Shown in pieces: positions 1-13,100 of a stretch of 64,000 nucleotides of DNA (position 1 is the first letter of the stretch; each line of letters opens with the position of its first letter). The stretch lies in assembly GCA_018857735.1 (NCBI GenBank), contig JABMCL010001079.1, forward strand, positions 734,501-798,500, read 5' to 3'. A program made the translations under genes and the position numbers. The notes beneath the pieces are model-generated. The model had not been told where the DNA came from. It worked only from the letters and a program-made list of their open reading frames with translations, and made no database searches. This DNA comes from Alviniconcha marisindica (lineage: Eukaryota; Mollusca; Gastropoda; Provannidae).

Positions 1-600
1 CCGCCCATAATAGTACGTACGGTCTCTCTGGACGTAAAGCAACATTGGAAAAAAAGTAAAGAAGTAAAGTCAGTCACAGAGCTCAGGAGCTGTGCCGCGA
101 GCATGGAATGGGGCCTGGGCTCTCATTCCCTATCACATTCTTCCCCCGTCCCTAATAAGCCATACGGTTCCTGCGGACGTAAAGCCATGGACTTATATAT
201 ATATGGGTCAATGCGTAAAGCACCATATATATATATAGGTCCATGCGTAAAGCACCAAGTGAGCCGGTTTGGCCTAGCGGTAAGGCGTTAGGCTGGTAAG
301 CGGAAGGACCTCGGTTCGATACCGCTTCGGCTCTCCTTTCTCTTCAAAAAGGTTGTGGTTTGTGGACACCGTCTCATTGTGACTTTGTCCATCACTTCCC
401 TCTGAAACATTAAAATGGCTCTCATCGCTGCCCATCTTAATGCAGAAGTCATTCTGGTGGTGACAGTGTAGCGATAGGTATATAATCTCCCTCTCCCCTC
501 ATCTCCATACCCCCTTCCGCCCCCTTCTCCCCGACCCTAATAAGCCTTATGGTTTCTGTGGACGCCAAGCACCATGTTTACTAAAGCAGGGCCATGAAAA
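1..600 (+). mobile_element. tRNA-like SINE fragments with GTGGACGTAAAGC-type body
   Basis: Three copies of a body motif of the form CTAATAAGCC…GGTTTC(T/C)G(T/C)GGACGTAAAGC lie near 8-40, 152-186 and 535-572. Related copies occur at 12110-12256, 34970-35125 and 38866-39066, so this is a dispersed family. Confidence 0.6.
261..334 (+). mobile_element. tRNA-derived SINE head (A and B boxes)
   Basis: TGGCCTAGCGG at 270-280 fits the RNA polymerase III A box and GGTTCGATACC at 313-323 fits the B box. The ends GAGCCGG and TCGGCTC pair as an acceptor stem. The anticodon arm does not fold convincingly, so a tRNA-derived SINE or tRNA pseudogene is preferred over a functional tRNA. Confidence 0.6.
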
Positions 601-621
601 AATGAGAAGCAGTCAGGCAGG

Positions 622-692
622 CGAGTCGGTTTGGCCTTTTGCTGGCGGTAAAAAGAAAGACCTCGGTTCGATTGTTTCGGCGGCTCTCCTCG
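622..692 (+). mobile_element. decayed second copy of the tRNA-like SINE head
   Basis: GAGTCGGTTTGGCC…GGCGGTAA…GACCTCGGTTCGATTG followed by TTTCGGCGGCTCTCCT repeats the 261-340 element with insertions and deletions in the anticodon region. The B box is intact; the A box is broken. Confidence 0.5.
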
Positions 693-1338
693 TTTTTCAA
701 AAACTCAGCGGCATGGTCTGTAGACAGTCTTGTGACTTTGTCCCTCACAATTAATGAGACCTTCAAACATAGCCGCGGTCAGGCAGTACGTGCTACACTG
801 GGTTGGGTATACAGTCGGGTATCTAGTTTCTCCTTCTCGGCCCAGACCGCACCTCCTGGGATTTTGATCCCCGCCAGTAATTCTTCGGCAGCCGGTCAGT
901 GCCACTTCGGCCGAGAAAACTGACTGACTGGGCGTTAAACAGGTGGCGTCACTAGTTACTAAAACAAGTTTAACGCCAAACCGAACCGGCATAGTCAGGC
1001 GGCGCCTGTACTTCTGTACTTCTCGATCGAGTCATTGCGCACCAGTCAGCATGCCTCAGAACCATCGACACGGACTAACAGAGCAGTCTCGGTGCCAGGT
1101 TCCTGTGAAGCTGAAGAAAACTTAATTCGCTGTGTCAGTCTTACCTGCATGTAAACCTTTTTGTTCATCGTGTCTCCCATTCATAAATTAACCTGTGTAG
1201 CGTGACTACCGTAGTAGCGATGATAACCTTAGTCAGCGCCTTGGCGAATTACGTGTCGGCTTGACTGACAGGGTTATCCTGTCACGCGTGTCAGTCAGTG
1301 AGCCGTGCCGCACTTCCAGTTATGTCAGTGTGCGTCAC

Positions 1339-1339
<1 letters not shown>

Positions 1340-1410
<71 letters not shown>

Positions 1411-1603
1411 TGTGTGTGTGTGTGCCAGTGTGAGTGTGTCGTGTGTGTGCGTGTGAGTCAGTGTCAGTTTGTGCGTGTGCGTGTGTGTGTGTGTGTGCGG
1501 TGTTCAAGTTAATGGTGCGGCCCGTCGGTTGCACCGCTGAGTTTTCATGCACTGACTCTGATCTGCCCCCGGCCATCACTCACTAGTAGTTTCAGTGCCA
1601 GGT

Positions 1604-1689
<86 letters not shown>

Positions 1690-1786
1690 ATGTGTTATTG
1701 CGGCCCGTCGGTTGCACCGCTGAGTTTTCATGCACTGACTCTGATCTGCCCCCGGCCATCACTCACTAGTAGTTTCAGTGCCAGGT

Positions 1787-1842
<56 letters not shown>

Positions 1843-1865
1843 TGTTGTTGTGGCCTGTGGGTGTG

Positions 1866-1936
<71 letters not shown>

Positions 1937-2355
1937 GGGCACTAGCAAGTCTTTGAGTCACTGAGTGTGCTGTCACTAAATGTATACGGTATGTATCAGT
2001 CGGTGAGTGTGTGTGTTCGCCAGCGCGCGCCGTGTCGGCGTCCGCCGCTTCTTCTCACAGTCAAGGTCAGTCGAAAAAGTTGGTGATTTCTCAGTCAAAA
2101 CTGACACTGCGGTCCAGTAATTTCAGTGCTCAACATTTCGAAGCCAGCGACTGACAGGCTAAAATAAACACTGATTTACAAGGATTTTGTCTGAAAACCC
2201 GGGCCGCTGTCGATTTTATACCGAATTTAGAGAACGAGTTTCTGAGCCGGTGCCGATTTGCGGCCGGCTCGACTGACTCGGCCCTACAAAACACCGTCCC
2301 GCCTGCGGCCGGCCGGACCTGCTCTCAGTGCTGACGGCGGTTATTTTAAGTTTTT

Positions 2356-2414
<59 letters not shown>
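1340..2414. repeat. (GT)n microsatellite cluster
   Basis: Pure or near-pure GT arrays at about 1340-1408, 1484-1498, 1604-1687, 1790-1841, 1868-1934 and 2358-2414. Apparent open frames of Cys-Val or Thr-His repeats across it are artefacts of the repeat. Confidence 0.95.
1518..1790. repeat. 183-bp-offset direct duplication inside the GT cluster
   Basis: About 90 bases starting CGGCCCGTCGGTTGCACC at 1518 recur without visible difference at 1701, each flanked by GT arrays. This implies a recent duplication or unequal exchange mediated by the GT tracts. Confidence 0.9.
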
Positions 2415-2418
<4 letters not shown>

Positions 2419-3159
2419 TATACTGCGGCAGGACTGTCTTGCAAGCAAAAACTCAGTGACGGCGTATTATCCGCTGAGTGAACAGTTTCATCTGTCACCA
2501 CTGACTTGACTGAGCAAGTCACTGAGTCCCGCGGAGACTGGCTGTGGTTCTCCGGCGTCAACTCAGTGTCTACGTCAGTCCATAGCGACACAGCATAGCC
2601 TGTTTAGTTTCAGTGGTTCAGTTCGTTCTACAGTTCAAGCCGGTATCCGTGTGTGCTCAGTCGGAAAAGCCGCCCCGACCCGCTGATGCGCTCCACGGGC
2701 CCCGTCTCAGTCTCTCAGAAGTTTCTCCGGAAACGTCAAAATGTCCGGCGTCTCAGATTTACGATGGCTCTCTCACTGAGTCTCGATCCGCTTTACTAGC
2801 CTAAAGGAAGACCGTCTCGCGCTTTCGACGGTCTTTCCACCACTTTATAGCGGCCTGAGCTTCAGAGTTAGTCAGTCAGTTTGGTCAGTTGCCGGCCGCC
2901 ACGCCGGTTTCATCACTGAGATGGCATATCATGCTTAGCGGTTCGGCATAGTCTTGACTGAACGGCTCGGTTTGGCATAAAGCAGAACGGCGACTTCTCA
3001 ACACCGTAACTGAGTCTCTGGAAAACAAAATGACAACCGGCAACACCCCCGCCCCAAAAACAACAACAACAACACACACACCAAAACAACACACAAACAA
3101 ACAACAACAACCAAACAACACCAACAAACAAACAAAAATACAACTGTCAGTGCAGCCAG

Positions 3160-4026
3160 ACATTACGAAAAGCCATTACTGATCTGGTCGTGCAATACTG
3201 ACCAACTCTCATTCTGGCGGGAAAGAAAACGTGAGCACCGCGCATGGACTGGCTCATGTTTTCAACAAAATACGTTGTACTCAGTTCAGTTGCAAATGCG
3301 TGCGATGAGCGTCCTGTCTGATTAAAAAGAAAAAAGAAAAAAGAACTGTTTGGGAATACATTAAACATGCAGCGGATCTCTCCTACCCATAGCAGCACTT
3401 GCGATATTTGACACTCAGAACTTCGACGTAGTTTTACCATGGGTAGTATCGAACCAGAGAGCGCAGAGATTACGTATGGCTGCGAGTGCAAATGTACCTA
3501 AAGCAAACAAATAAAACATTGCACGAGACTATAAAATATTTGACAAAAGAAAGTGTCTCCACGCTGAATTTTGAGAGATCTTATTTGTCTGCCGAGCGAA
3601 TGACAATGAATTAATGAAAATTAGGCCTAGCGCGTTGGACTGAGGTATACAGATAATCCTTTCATTTGATTGGTCCATTTCTGGGCCCGGTTTATCCGGG
3701 ACAACTTGACCCCTACCGTTCAGGTTTTTTTAATTTTTAATCGGGAAACTACTCATTTCTGCTATGAATGAAATCTTCAGAGTACTCTTATTTCTTGTTT
3801 AATTTTTTAAGCATAGAATAAAAAATAAAACGAATACGCACTATATTTATGCATGGCGTGTTTCTGCGGTTCAGCTTCGACATTAATATTCATGAGTGTA
3901 CAATATCTCGGCACTGATATTTACTTTGGAAGCCGTAGTCCATGTTGTCCTAGTCTGTTTTTGTAGTAGTTTTAACGGTATAGCAAGCAAAGACGCCGCC
4001 CTCCGGATGTATTAGGTGTCTTCTAA
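3160..4026 (+). promoter_or_regulatory. CTDSP upstream region and presumed 5' UTR
   Basis: No gene seen. The last 120 bases before ATG 4027 are moderately GC-rich (GACGCCGCCCTCCGG near 3991-4005) and must contain at least part of the 5' UTR. No clear TATA box or other core element could be assigned, so the transcription start is unknown. Confidence 0.35.
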
Positions 4027-4102
4027 ATGGACAGTACGTCCATTATCACCCAGGTTAGCAGAGAAGATGAACTTCTCAATACATTTCCCGCATCGGAAAA
4101 AG
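4027..4102 (+). CDS. CTDSPL-like: CTDSP exon 1 (start codon)
   Basis: Encodes residues 1-25 plus the first base of codon 26. It begins [10 protein letters not shown], very like the vertebrate CTDSPL amino terminus, and ends at donor AAAAAG|GTAAGC. TAA at 4024-4026 immediately precedes the ATG in frame, so no upstream start in this frame is possible within the exon. The 5' UTR boundary is not determined. Confidence 0.9.
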
Positions 4103-7100
4103 GTAAGCAAGTTGCTTTGCAAGTGGTGGTCTCAAAAATGGCGCTGAAGTGTTGGTATGCAAAGGCACCTGCATGTTTTTCTGCAATATATGCGCAGTTG
4201 CGGTGTGTATGCGACAATCAGTTTATGTTTTTAGGGTTTATACCATGTCTAGAATGTGTTTTCTTGCTGTCAGGCGTGGTTTTGTCACTGGCATATTTTG
4301 ACAGGAGCTAATGAGGTCGAAGTTCCATAGCTGCGAGAGATGTGTCGGAAACGGAACAGAGTTATCGGGTCTGACTGCTCATGTCGACTGTCGCGACGTA
4401 AACAAGAACTACACGATTATGTTACAGATGGTTTAGCAGCGTACCTGCACCTACTACTTATATGTAGTTCATTTATCTCATCAAAAAAATCAGAATGAAA
4501 AACTGTTATTTTGTTTTGAGAGTACTGCGAAAGCGACGTCTGTCTTGCCACTTGTGGAGAAGACCGGATAGTTTTGAACTGATGATACGCTCATTCTGTA
4601 CGGTCACCGATGACACATTTTTGTTCCTGTTTTGTTATTGTGAGTGCCGATGTAGAGTTAAATAAACATTTAAATTACTTATTTAATTACGCGACTTGGA
4701 AGTTCAAGTTGCAGCAAGTGTTGAGATTGTAAATGTAAACAGATTGTTCACCAAAGCTGGTTACCAAAGCTGAACACGTCTGAAGACTCTTAACTGAATA
4801 TTTGTTGGCATCCAGCTGTCTGGCATAAACACCTAAAATATTGGAATAGTTGCAGATTTTTTTTTTCCAGCTTGGATTGACAGTTTCCAAACAAATCACA
4901 TTGCTGTCAGAGTGGACAAATTAGTGTAATCTGTGAAAGAAAAAAGATCTGACAAGAAACAGTATTTGCTAAACCAAAACAGCCCCCCCCCCCCCCCCCC
5001 ATCTGTGAGTATTCACACACTAGGACTCACCCTTTGTTTATAGGCATACACTCTGTGTATGAAAATTATGCTTTAAAATCCATAGTATTATATTAGTAAG
5101 GAGTGAAAATACCCCTTAAAAATAAAAAAATATAAAAAACTGTCTAGCAGGTGATGACAACCACAGACTTTTCACAGAGACAAACAATCCAAGGTAAACA
5201 ATGCAACACATTTTCAGTCAAAGCTGCAGTGGATCACACATTGAGATCACACATAACACAGTGTCAAAATGTGTTATGAATATGAATCAGTGACTAAATG
5301 TTTTCTCAGTGATCTTTTGCTGTTCCTTTCACTTTATTCAGTCATGAAATTGTGAGTGAATGTGCATGTTATGTGCACATTAATTGCAGTGGCGCATGGC
5401 TAATCACTGTGCAAAACTAAAGGCAAAAGTACCCATAAGATTGAGCCAACACACTTACTCAACCAGTGAACCCAACTTGAGTAGGCCTGCAGTAAAAAGT
5501 AAGACTCCTACGTGTAGTTCACAATATTTTAAGAGTGCAGTGCTAAATGAGTTTAACTTTGCTATTCTGTGACAAGGACAGCCAAAGAATGAAGTGCCAT
5601 GTTTGCACAGAAGTGATGTGCAGTTAGATTAATGGAGCAACCACTTGACATGCCAATTAAAGGTGTAGCCTTGCCATCTGATGTGACATGCCAATTAAAG
5701 ATGCAGCCTTGTTTGCTGCACAACATGGCATCTTTGCTATCCAAATGGTTTGTGGTTGGAACTTTGGGGTGAACAAACGTTCAGGAGACAAGTCACATCA
5801 ATCCACGCAATCACTTCAACTTCAAGTGTTCCTTCAGTAAGAGTTACCAGTTAAGCAGTCTATATGATTCTATGTCTGTGGTACAAACACACACACACAC
5901 AAACAGTCTCACAACCTCTCACTTCCCTCTCTGTTTCCAAGTCTCTCTCCATCCCAGTAATTACCAGTCAGCCAGTGAAGACTTCAGCAAAAGAAGAAAA
6001 TCAGGTACAGTTAACAGTATCCAGTGTCTGTGAGTGTGAGAGGGTTAGAGTAGCTCAAAGGTTTTAACTTTAAGAGAAGTTTTGAACTGTGATCTCTAGA
6101 GAACTGCAGTATCAGATGTGAGCCAGAAGATTGTTTCAGACAAGGGGAGCCTGAACCTATGAATTCTTCAATCACCGCCATATTATTTATTTATTATATG
6201 ATGTTTTTGATGCAAAATAAACCCATCATGCACAATTGCTCAGATCACATGGCCGTGCATTTACTATACGCGAAAAAGTCCCGCTCTGTACGACAGGGTA
6301 CATTTTAACTGAAAGCTTCAAGCAGTCTCTTGCTTGCTCAGTCTCTCAGTCTCTGTCTCTCTGACATCAGACCAGTTGTTAAAACAGCTGTCAGGTTCAG
6401 ACCATCGAATGAGGTCAGTAGTATGTCAGTTTCCAGCCGACTGACTAGTTTCCTATCATTCATTTGCCTGTGCAACCAAAGCAATTTTAAAATAGATGCA
6501 CTTTGGCAGGACCGACCACATTTCGCAGCTCAGCATAATGTCATGAAAGACAACACAGAAAAAACTTACTTTTTTCTTCTTCATCATACTCATAGTCATG
6601 ATGATGTTTTGAACCAGTTCCTTCCACTAGCTCAAAGTCAGTTGACTATAGGCCGCCTACTCAAGAATTAAACCAGCCAGGAACCTATGAGTACCAGCAA
6701 AAGGGCCAAGATCTATGAGTACCAGTTAAAGGCCAAGATCTAACCAGCCCCCACAACCAGTGAAGATGTTGATACTATTTATTTTAAGAACAATAATGTT
6801 TAATTTGAAACTGAATGGCAATGAACCTGTAATTGGAAGAACAATGTCTCCATATCAGATTCAACTAGAAATCACATACTTCACCAAACACATACTTCAC
6901 CAAACTGTGTTATTTTTCCAGTCAACAGAGGACATGATCTCAGAAATGGGATTTGGAATGATCCAGTATACCTAGTCATACTGTCAGCATGGTGATATAG
7001 AACCATTTACCTGTTGGATGATTACAAAACTGAAATCAGAAAGGCATGCTTTACACCAAAAATGAATGTGAGAAAATTCAAAATGGCAGCAGCATCAGTT

Positions 7101-10100
7101 TTAACTTGATCTTATAGACTTGTTTGTTACCAAGTTGATGACAATTGGGTTAGCTGAATATTATTATCTGCTGCTTTGTTTCCTTTGGAAAATGAAGCTG
7201 ATCAGTGACAGGTTTTGGTCAGTCATGCTCACGCTGTCACAGTGTCAGCATATAGCAGCATTTACTCAAAGATGAAAGATTATGAAACTGAAAACAAAAC
7301 ATGAATACAGAGAGAAAAAGGCAGCAATCTCAGTTTAACGTCATCTGACATTATCGTCTACTGCATTGTTCAGGTTCAATGCACTATGCTGCAGTATCAA
7401 CACTTGGTTAAATCAGTAACAGTAACAATAACCAGTAACAACTAAAATTTTAAGTTTTGCTGTGCTGCACACAAGTCAAGGCATTGCTGTTTGATCTTCA
7501 TTGTGGCTGCTGTTCCAACAATCAGGACTCCCCCAGATTTTAGTTTGATTTGTATTTTGTCTGTTCGTCAGTTATTTTTCATGTCCACTTTTACTTCAAT
7601 CCATTTACTAGTAACAACTAAAATAGCAATTAAGTATGACCATAAATGTATACCAATAATTTAGGAAAGTGAATAATTTGTTGGATGACAGTTTATATGT
7701 TGGAGAGGAATACCATCCTTTGAGTTTGACTGAATTTAATCAGCTGCACTGTTTTCTGCTCTTCACATCCGCCCATGCCCCCTACCCCACTCGCTGTCTC
7801 TAACTTCAGCCTTGGGGGTGCATACTGCACCAACAGTTTGGACCTGTTGTAAAAAAAAATCAAAAAAATCTTGGCTCAGGATAATTTCTTTGTGAGTATT
7901 TACAACCAAATATGAAGATAGACTAGTCAGTGAGCATTTGTGGTGTGTAAGTCTGTAAAAGAGAAAAGAAATGAGTTTTTATGAATTGAATAGCCATACT
8001 TCTTTTGCTTTTGGTTTGGCATACTGATTCGCCATGCCTTCAGTGCCATTGCAACAAACACACAAACCGTGTTCATATTCACTTACACTAGTTACAGCTT
8101 GCGTGATTGGATAAAGTGAAATGCAAAAACCAATAAACAGTGAGAAGACATTTTAGTCACTAATTCACAACACATTTGACTGTGCACAAACTTGTTCGTT
8201 CTGCTGCAACTTCAAAATAGTGTTGCTTTGTAATTATACTGGATTGTTTGTCTCGGTGAAAAATAGGTGATCATCCTCACCCGCATGACAGATTTTTTTA
8301 GGGGTGTTTTCGCGCCTTGCTACAGATTTTAAAGCATAAGTTGTGTGCACATGATTAAAGTCTTAAGGGTAAGTTAGCAGTCCTACTCCTAGTGTGTGAA
8401 TACGCACAAACTGGGTTTTTGTGTATGTGAGAGTGAGTGAGTGAATGTGTGTGTGTGTGCGCTCATGCATTCTACTGTAGACCTTGAAGATGAAGATTGT
8501 AGTGTTGTTACTACTACATGATGCATGAGCCATTGGGAGACTGACAAATGGTTATGTCAGAAAGTGGGCTGTTACAGTGTTACTGTTAAAGTGTTATTGA
8601 TGGTGCAAATTTAAAACGATATATAATAAAGTGCAAAATATCAGCAAGTTAATCTGTGATTTGGTATTTCTGTTGTGTGGTTCCATCTGAAATGCCATTT
8701 TTTCCACCCCCTTCTCTTCTGACTCCCCATGCCTTTAGTTAAAACTCTGTGTTGAGGACTGGGTGAGTTCCTCCCCCTTTCCCCCAGTAACTGCTCCCCC
8801 CCCACCCCCCCCCATTTTTAGGCTGGCAGCCAGCCCCCACCCCAGTTGACTTTTTGTTGAAACTGTTGGGCTGACCATACAGTGTTACTATTAGACTGTA
8901 ACTATTATAAAAATGAAGAAGTGTGTGTCAGTGTATATATCATTGTATATGGAACTCTTTCAGTTTCATCTGCAAGGGGCGGTGCTTTGCCTTTGCTTCC
9001 CTTTGCACAGCTGGAGTTTTGTACCATTCCCTGGCTGCCATGAAGCAGCAAAGGATGGGTTTTGTATGGTCTAGAAAAAGAGTGGCTGATCTGAAAAAGA
9101 AAATGCAGCTATGGCTGACACAGTGATTTTCTGTAATAAACTAACTGAACTTTACCTTTTTGATGACATGACAAATCCATGTTGATGGCCGTAGGAGAGT
9201 GAACATTGAAAATGTAATGCAGATTGTATTTTCCCGTAGAATTTTGAGCACAGGTCAGCATGATAAGCTGCTTGCCACACTCAGTTCCTAATAATATGTG
9301 CATTCTTTGATGTTGGAAATTAGCAATATATTTAGCAACTGTGATTGCTGATTAAGCCTCACATGTGACATGTGACTCATCAAGGATGGATGGTTTTAAG
9401 TGATGTTGATAATTATAGGAAATATTAAACTATGTGTTACATTTATAAACAAGATTTTTATGGACTGAGTGATTCAGTAATGTAGTAATTGAGTGCTGTC
9501 AGTGATTCATTGAGATTTTATTGTATTTAATGAAAAACTAAGATTACTTGAAACTGTTGATTTTTAAAAAGCAAATAAATAGCCTTGTTAATGTTATAAG
9601 GGTGATATATTTCTACCCCTATTAATTATAGTGTTAATAAGTGTTAAAGTGTATGTTTGAGTGCACGCACACACGTGTGTGTTTTACAATGCAAGCAATT
9701 AGTAAGAATGATACATTTATTATCAAGTTATTTAAATTATTTGTAGAACTTGAGTGACCAAAAAATGTATGCCAACTTGAGTGGAATTGAAAATCATAAA
9801 ATTTAAAGGCCAGATTAACAATTTCCAATGTACTTGTTGTCTTTAGTTTAAAGACTTAGTCTACTTTTGATTTAAGATTTTAACTAGTTAGTCTAGTTTT
9901 TTTTAGTAAATCTATGCATAAGTTCAACCTTAAATAAAAGACACCCTCCACCTTATTCCTTGGTAGAATGGTACACATTGGGAACCTAAGGACACCAACT
10001 GCCCTAACTTACAGTTACAAATTACAACTTTCATGCTGTGCATGTCCTGTGTATTTTGTACTGGTCATGAAAAAATATTTGAATCATTGTGACTGTGATT

Positions 10101-13100
10101 GTCAGTGTCAGTAACTGCTTTGTATATTTAATGAGTGTATTATAATATTATGTTGAAAAAATCCTATGACTGTATGAGCTCACTCTGTCAGTGACTTATG
10201 GCAGGGAAGTTACACCACTATTTGTGCCATGAAATTTTCAGTTCAAAACTTAAGGGAGGCAAGTTCAAAACTTAAGGGAGGGGAAATGTGAAGATGCTTT
10301 GATAAGAAAGTCTGTGCAGTGCTCAAGAACATTGGCTAATGACAGTGCACTGATGTGAAGGAAACGAAAAGGAATGTAGGTTATGAAGAATCGAGATGTC
10401 TGGAAGAAATGGCAGCTACTGAAGTGCCAGAGTTTGATACATGCAGGTTTTTTCCGCCCCCCCACTGGGTGCTAGGTAAACCTTTCGCTCCCAGCCCCTG
10501 CAACCCGTTTTCCCCCTGGAAAGAACAGGTTGGCGCCAAGTGTGTCAGCATAACATTATGCTCTCACACCAGTTTTTGCTTCCCTGTAGAATGGAGGCAG
10601 GCAGTAAGCAAACCTGAGGCAGATATAGCTGCACAGGAAGGTAGGCTACAGTGGTTTGCCTGTATTCTTTTAACAACTGTTCCATAACCCCTCCCCCCAT
10701 TCCTCTGCCCGCTCCCCTCAAAACCCCTAGTGTTGCCTGCAGTTTCAGCCAACCATGTGATTGATGTACAGGTAAATAGAGCTAGTGCTTTTAAAGGTGG
10801 TCTTTAAGAAAGGTAACTTGCCTGGGAACAAGAGTGGGGTCAAATGCTGAGACTGCAAAGGGGCTGGCAAACTGTGTGTACCAGCTCATTTTTATGAAAG
10901 TGCTGCATAAACCACTGTTGCTTGATGATGGTAATGGTACAGTAACTGTGCAGTTCATTTTGTTATGAACTTTAATTGTTAATGAAGTCTTTATTTTGTT
11001 GTTCCAAATATTAAATCAGTTTCTGAGCAGTTCAGTGTTCATAGACAGATCATGTGCTTGATTGAGTAATGTTTAAAAACACACACACACACACAAAAAA
11101 ACAGTTTTGTTTTGTTGGGGGGAGGGGGGATCTGTGTTGAATTTCAGCTAAAGTTTGAGTAAGTGAATTAATGGTTCATAGAAAGAAAAAATGATGTACC
11201 TCTGGTGGTTTATCTACCCTGTATTTACGTGCATGCCAGGTGACAGTTACTGTAGGCAACTCAGGTCCTTGTTGTATTTGTATGACTTCATTGGAGCGCT
11301 GATTAACTCCCTTGTGTGTTGGTTTGTAGAAAGGTTTGAATGACTAACTTGATCTGTAATCTACTTAGTAAACTGTAGAATAGTAATGGTTAGAGTTGTA
11401 GCTGGGAGTGGGGTTGCAGAAGTAGCAACAAAGCAGTAAAAATCAAAGCTATCAAGACAAAAACTTAGCTTTAGTTTTTACCAAACAAGTAATGTAGCTC
11501 AAAATGAAGCACCAAAAAAAAAAAAAACTTATATTTATTCATGGTCAAAACAGTCTTTTGTGGTACAGTACAGCAAATATTTTGTAAGACTAAAAGAGGC
11601 CCCTGATGCCAAAGAGGGCTTCGATACATGTAAAACAGCTGACTTGAGAAGTTTTAAAAATACTAAGGCAAAGAGAAAAATAATGTGTGTTTGTGTCCAC
11701 TGGACTGTTAAGATAAACTCGTAAAGTTCACCAAGAGTTTTGCCTTCTGGTAAACCATATTGGATGGGTCATTTTAAGTGCACAAATTTGTACACTAATT
11801 TTCCTGGGAAAAGGTAGATTTGGGAGAAATTACAGTTAGATTTGTTCATTATGTGTTTTGTCATATATATCATGATCCAGGAAGCTGTTTAGCTGTTACC
11901 CAGCTAAAAAGAAAAAAAGGAAAAAAGGGTTAGCCAATAACTGAATAAGTGTCAGTTAAAGTCTTACTCCTATTTTAATGCAAAAAAAGTAAGCAAAAAC
12001 AACAGTAACAAGAAATATTTGCTTTTAACCTCTTAAGGGGACTTACATTCCTTCCTCTTCTCTGGTGGTCCCAGGTCCAGTGTCTTTCTGTATTGTGAGA
12101 ATATCCTTCCTTCAGGTGATGCTTAGTGTCCTCAGATGTCAGTTGACATATTAGGGACAAGCTGAGACCAATGCATGAGCATGGTTCAATATAGCTTTAC
12201 GTCCACGGAAACCAGAAAGGCTCATTAGGACTGCCACCTCGACTCTCACACAGCTGAGAATATCCATCTTTCACCCACAAAATGTATCTAACTTTAAGAC
12301 TGGTAATAAATTTAATGGTGTCGGTAGAATGTGATGGCACTGGTTTATTTCTTTCAGGATGAGGATTACTTGTTTTTTTTTGCCTCTGATTATACTTTTT
12401 TTTTTTTTTTTTTTTTTTATCTCCCCCTGCCAGTTGCTCCAGAGATATTTATTTTTAGGGGTAAGCAATCAAAACAGGTGTGCTTTTAGTTTTACTGTTT
12501 AAAAATACAATTAATATCATAAATATGATACTTTTTCTCCCTTTGAATTTGATTGACAACAGTATTGATACTAGTGACGCATGTGAGTCTGACCTGTCAC
12601 TGTGGGGAGTGTTAAGCCAGTTCAAGGTGCAGGGATATTGATTTTTCCTCCCTGGCTGTGCTGTGCCCAGCAGATGCAGCTGTAGTGTACATCTTCCTCT
12701 TGGCCCCAATTCATTGGTTTGTTTTCCTCAGGCCATGTGCGCCATATGTGCCAGTTGCTGAGTTGGGGGTGTTAGTCATAGACGCCATCACCCTGATAAT
12801 TGCACTGGCAGCAGCTTAGATGCCAATAAATGCGGTCTAATAATTTCTTAGAAGAATGCGGATCAGTTGTATGTATGTTTTAGTCGGTGCTGTGATCATT
12901 TTCTTGTTCTTCTTCTTCTGTTCAGTGTTCTGTTTGTTGTAAGTTTACAGAGAAGAGTCAACTGGTGTAGTTGCTCAGGCAGTTGTTATCTCGACAGACG
13001 TGATGGTGGAGATGAGCTTCACAGCTTATTCTGTGACCCAACTGGGTGTGAATTCCCCATTATCTTGGGATTAGAGCTGCTTGATATCTTATGTCACTTT

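Larger units (their letters stand above)
880..3160. repeat. TCAGT/ACTGA-enriched cryptic simple sequence
   Basis: Outside the GT arrays, this stretch carries dozens of TCAGT or ACTGA pentamers, often overlapping as CAGTCAGT or GACTGACT (for example 919-930, 1292-1300, 2496-2527, 2870-2890). Only a handful would be expected by chance. No coding potential was seen. Confidence 0.6.

Noticed and set aside
261..334. Functional tRNA gene
   Set aside because: A and B boxes and the acceptor stem are present but the anticodon stem does not pair, and a decayed sister copy lies nearby, so a SINE is the better call.
1325..1976. Open frames of Cys-Val or Thr-His repeats
   Set aside because: They are direct translations of (GT)n or (CA)n arrays and carry no other protein features; the same applies to similar frames at 16253-17392, 23229-23532, 35988-36397 and 39086-39659.
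10355..10687. 110-aa plus-strand ORF in CTDSP intron 1
   Set aside because: No family features and no convincing splice sites in phase with the gene.
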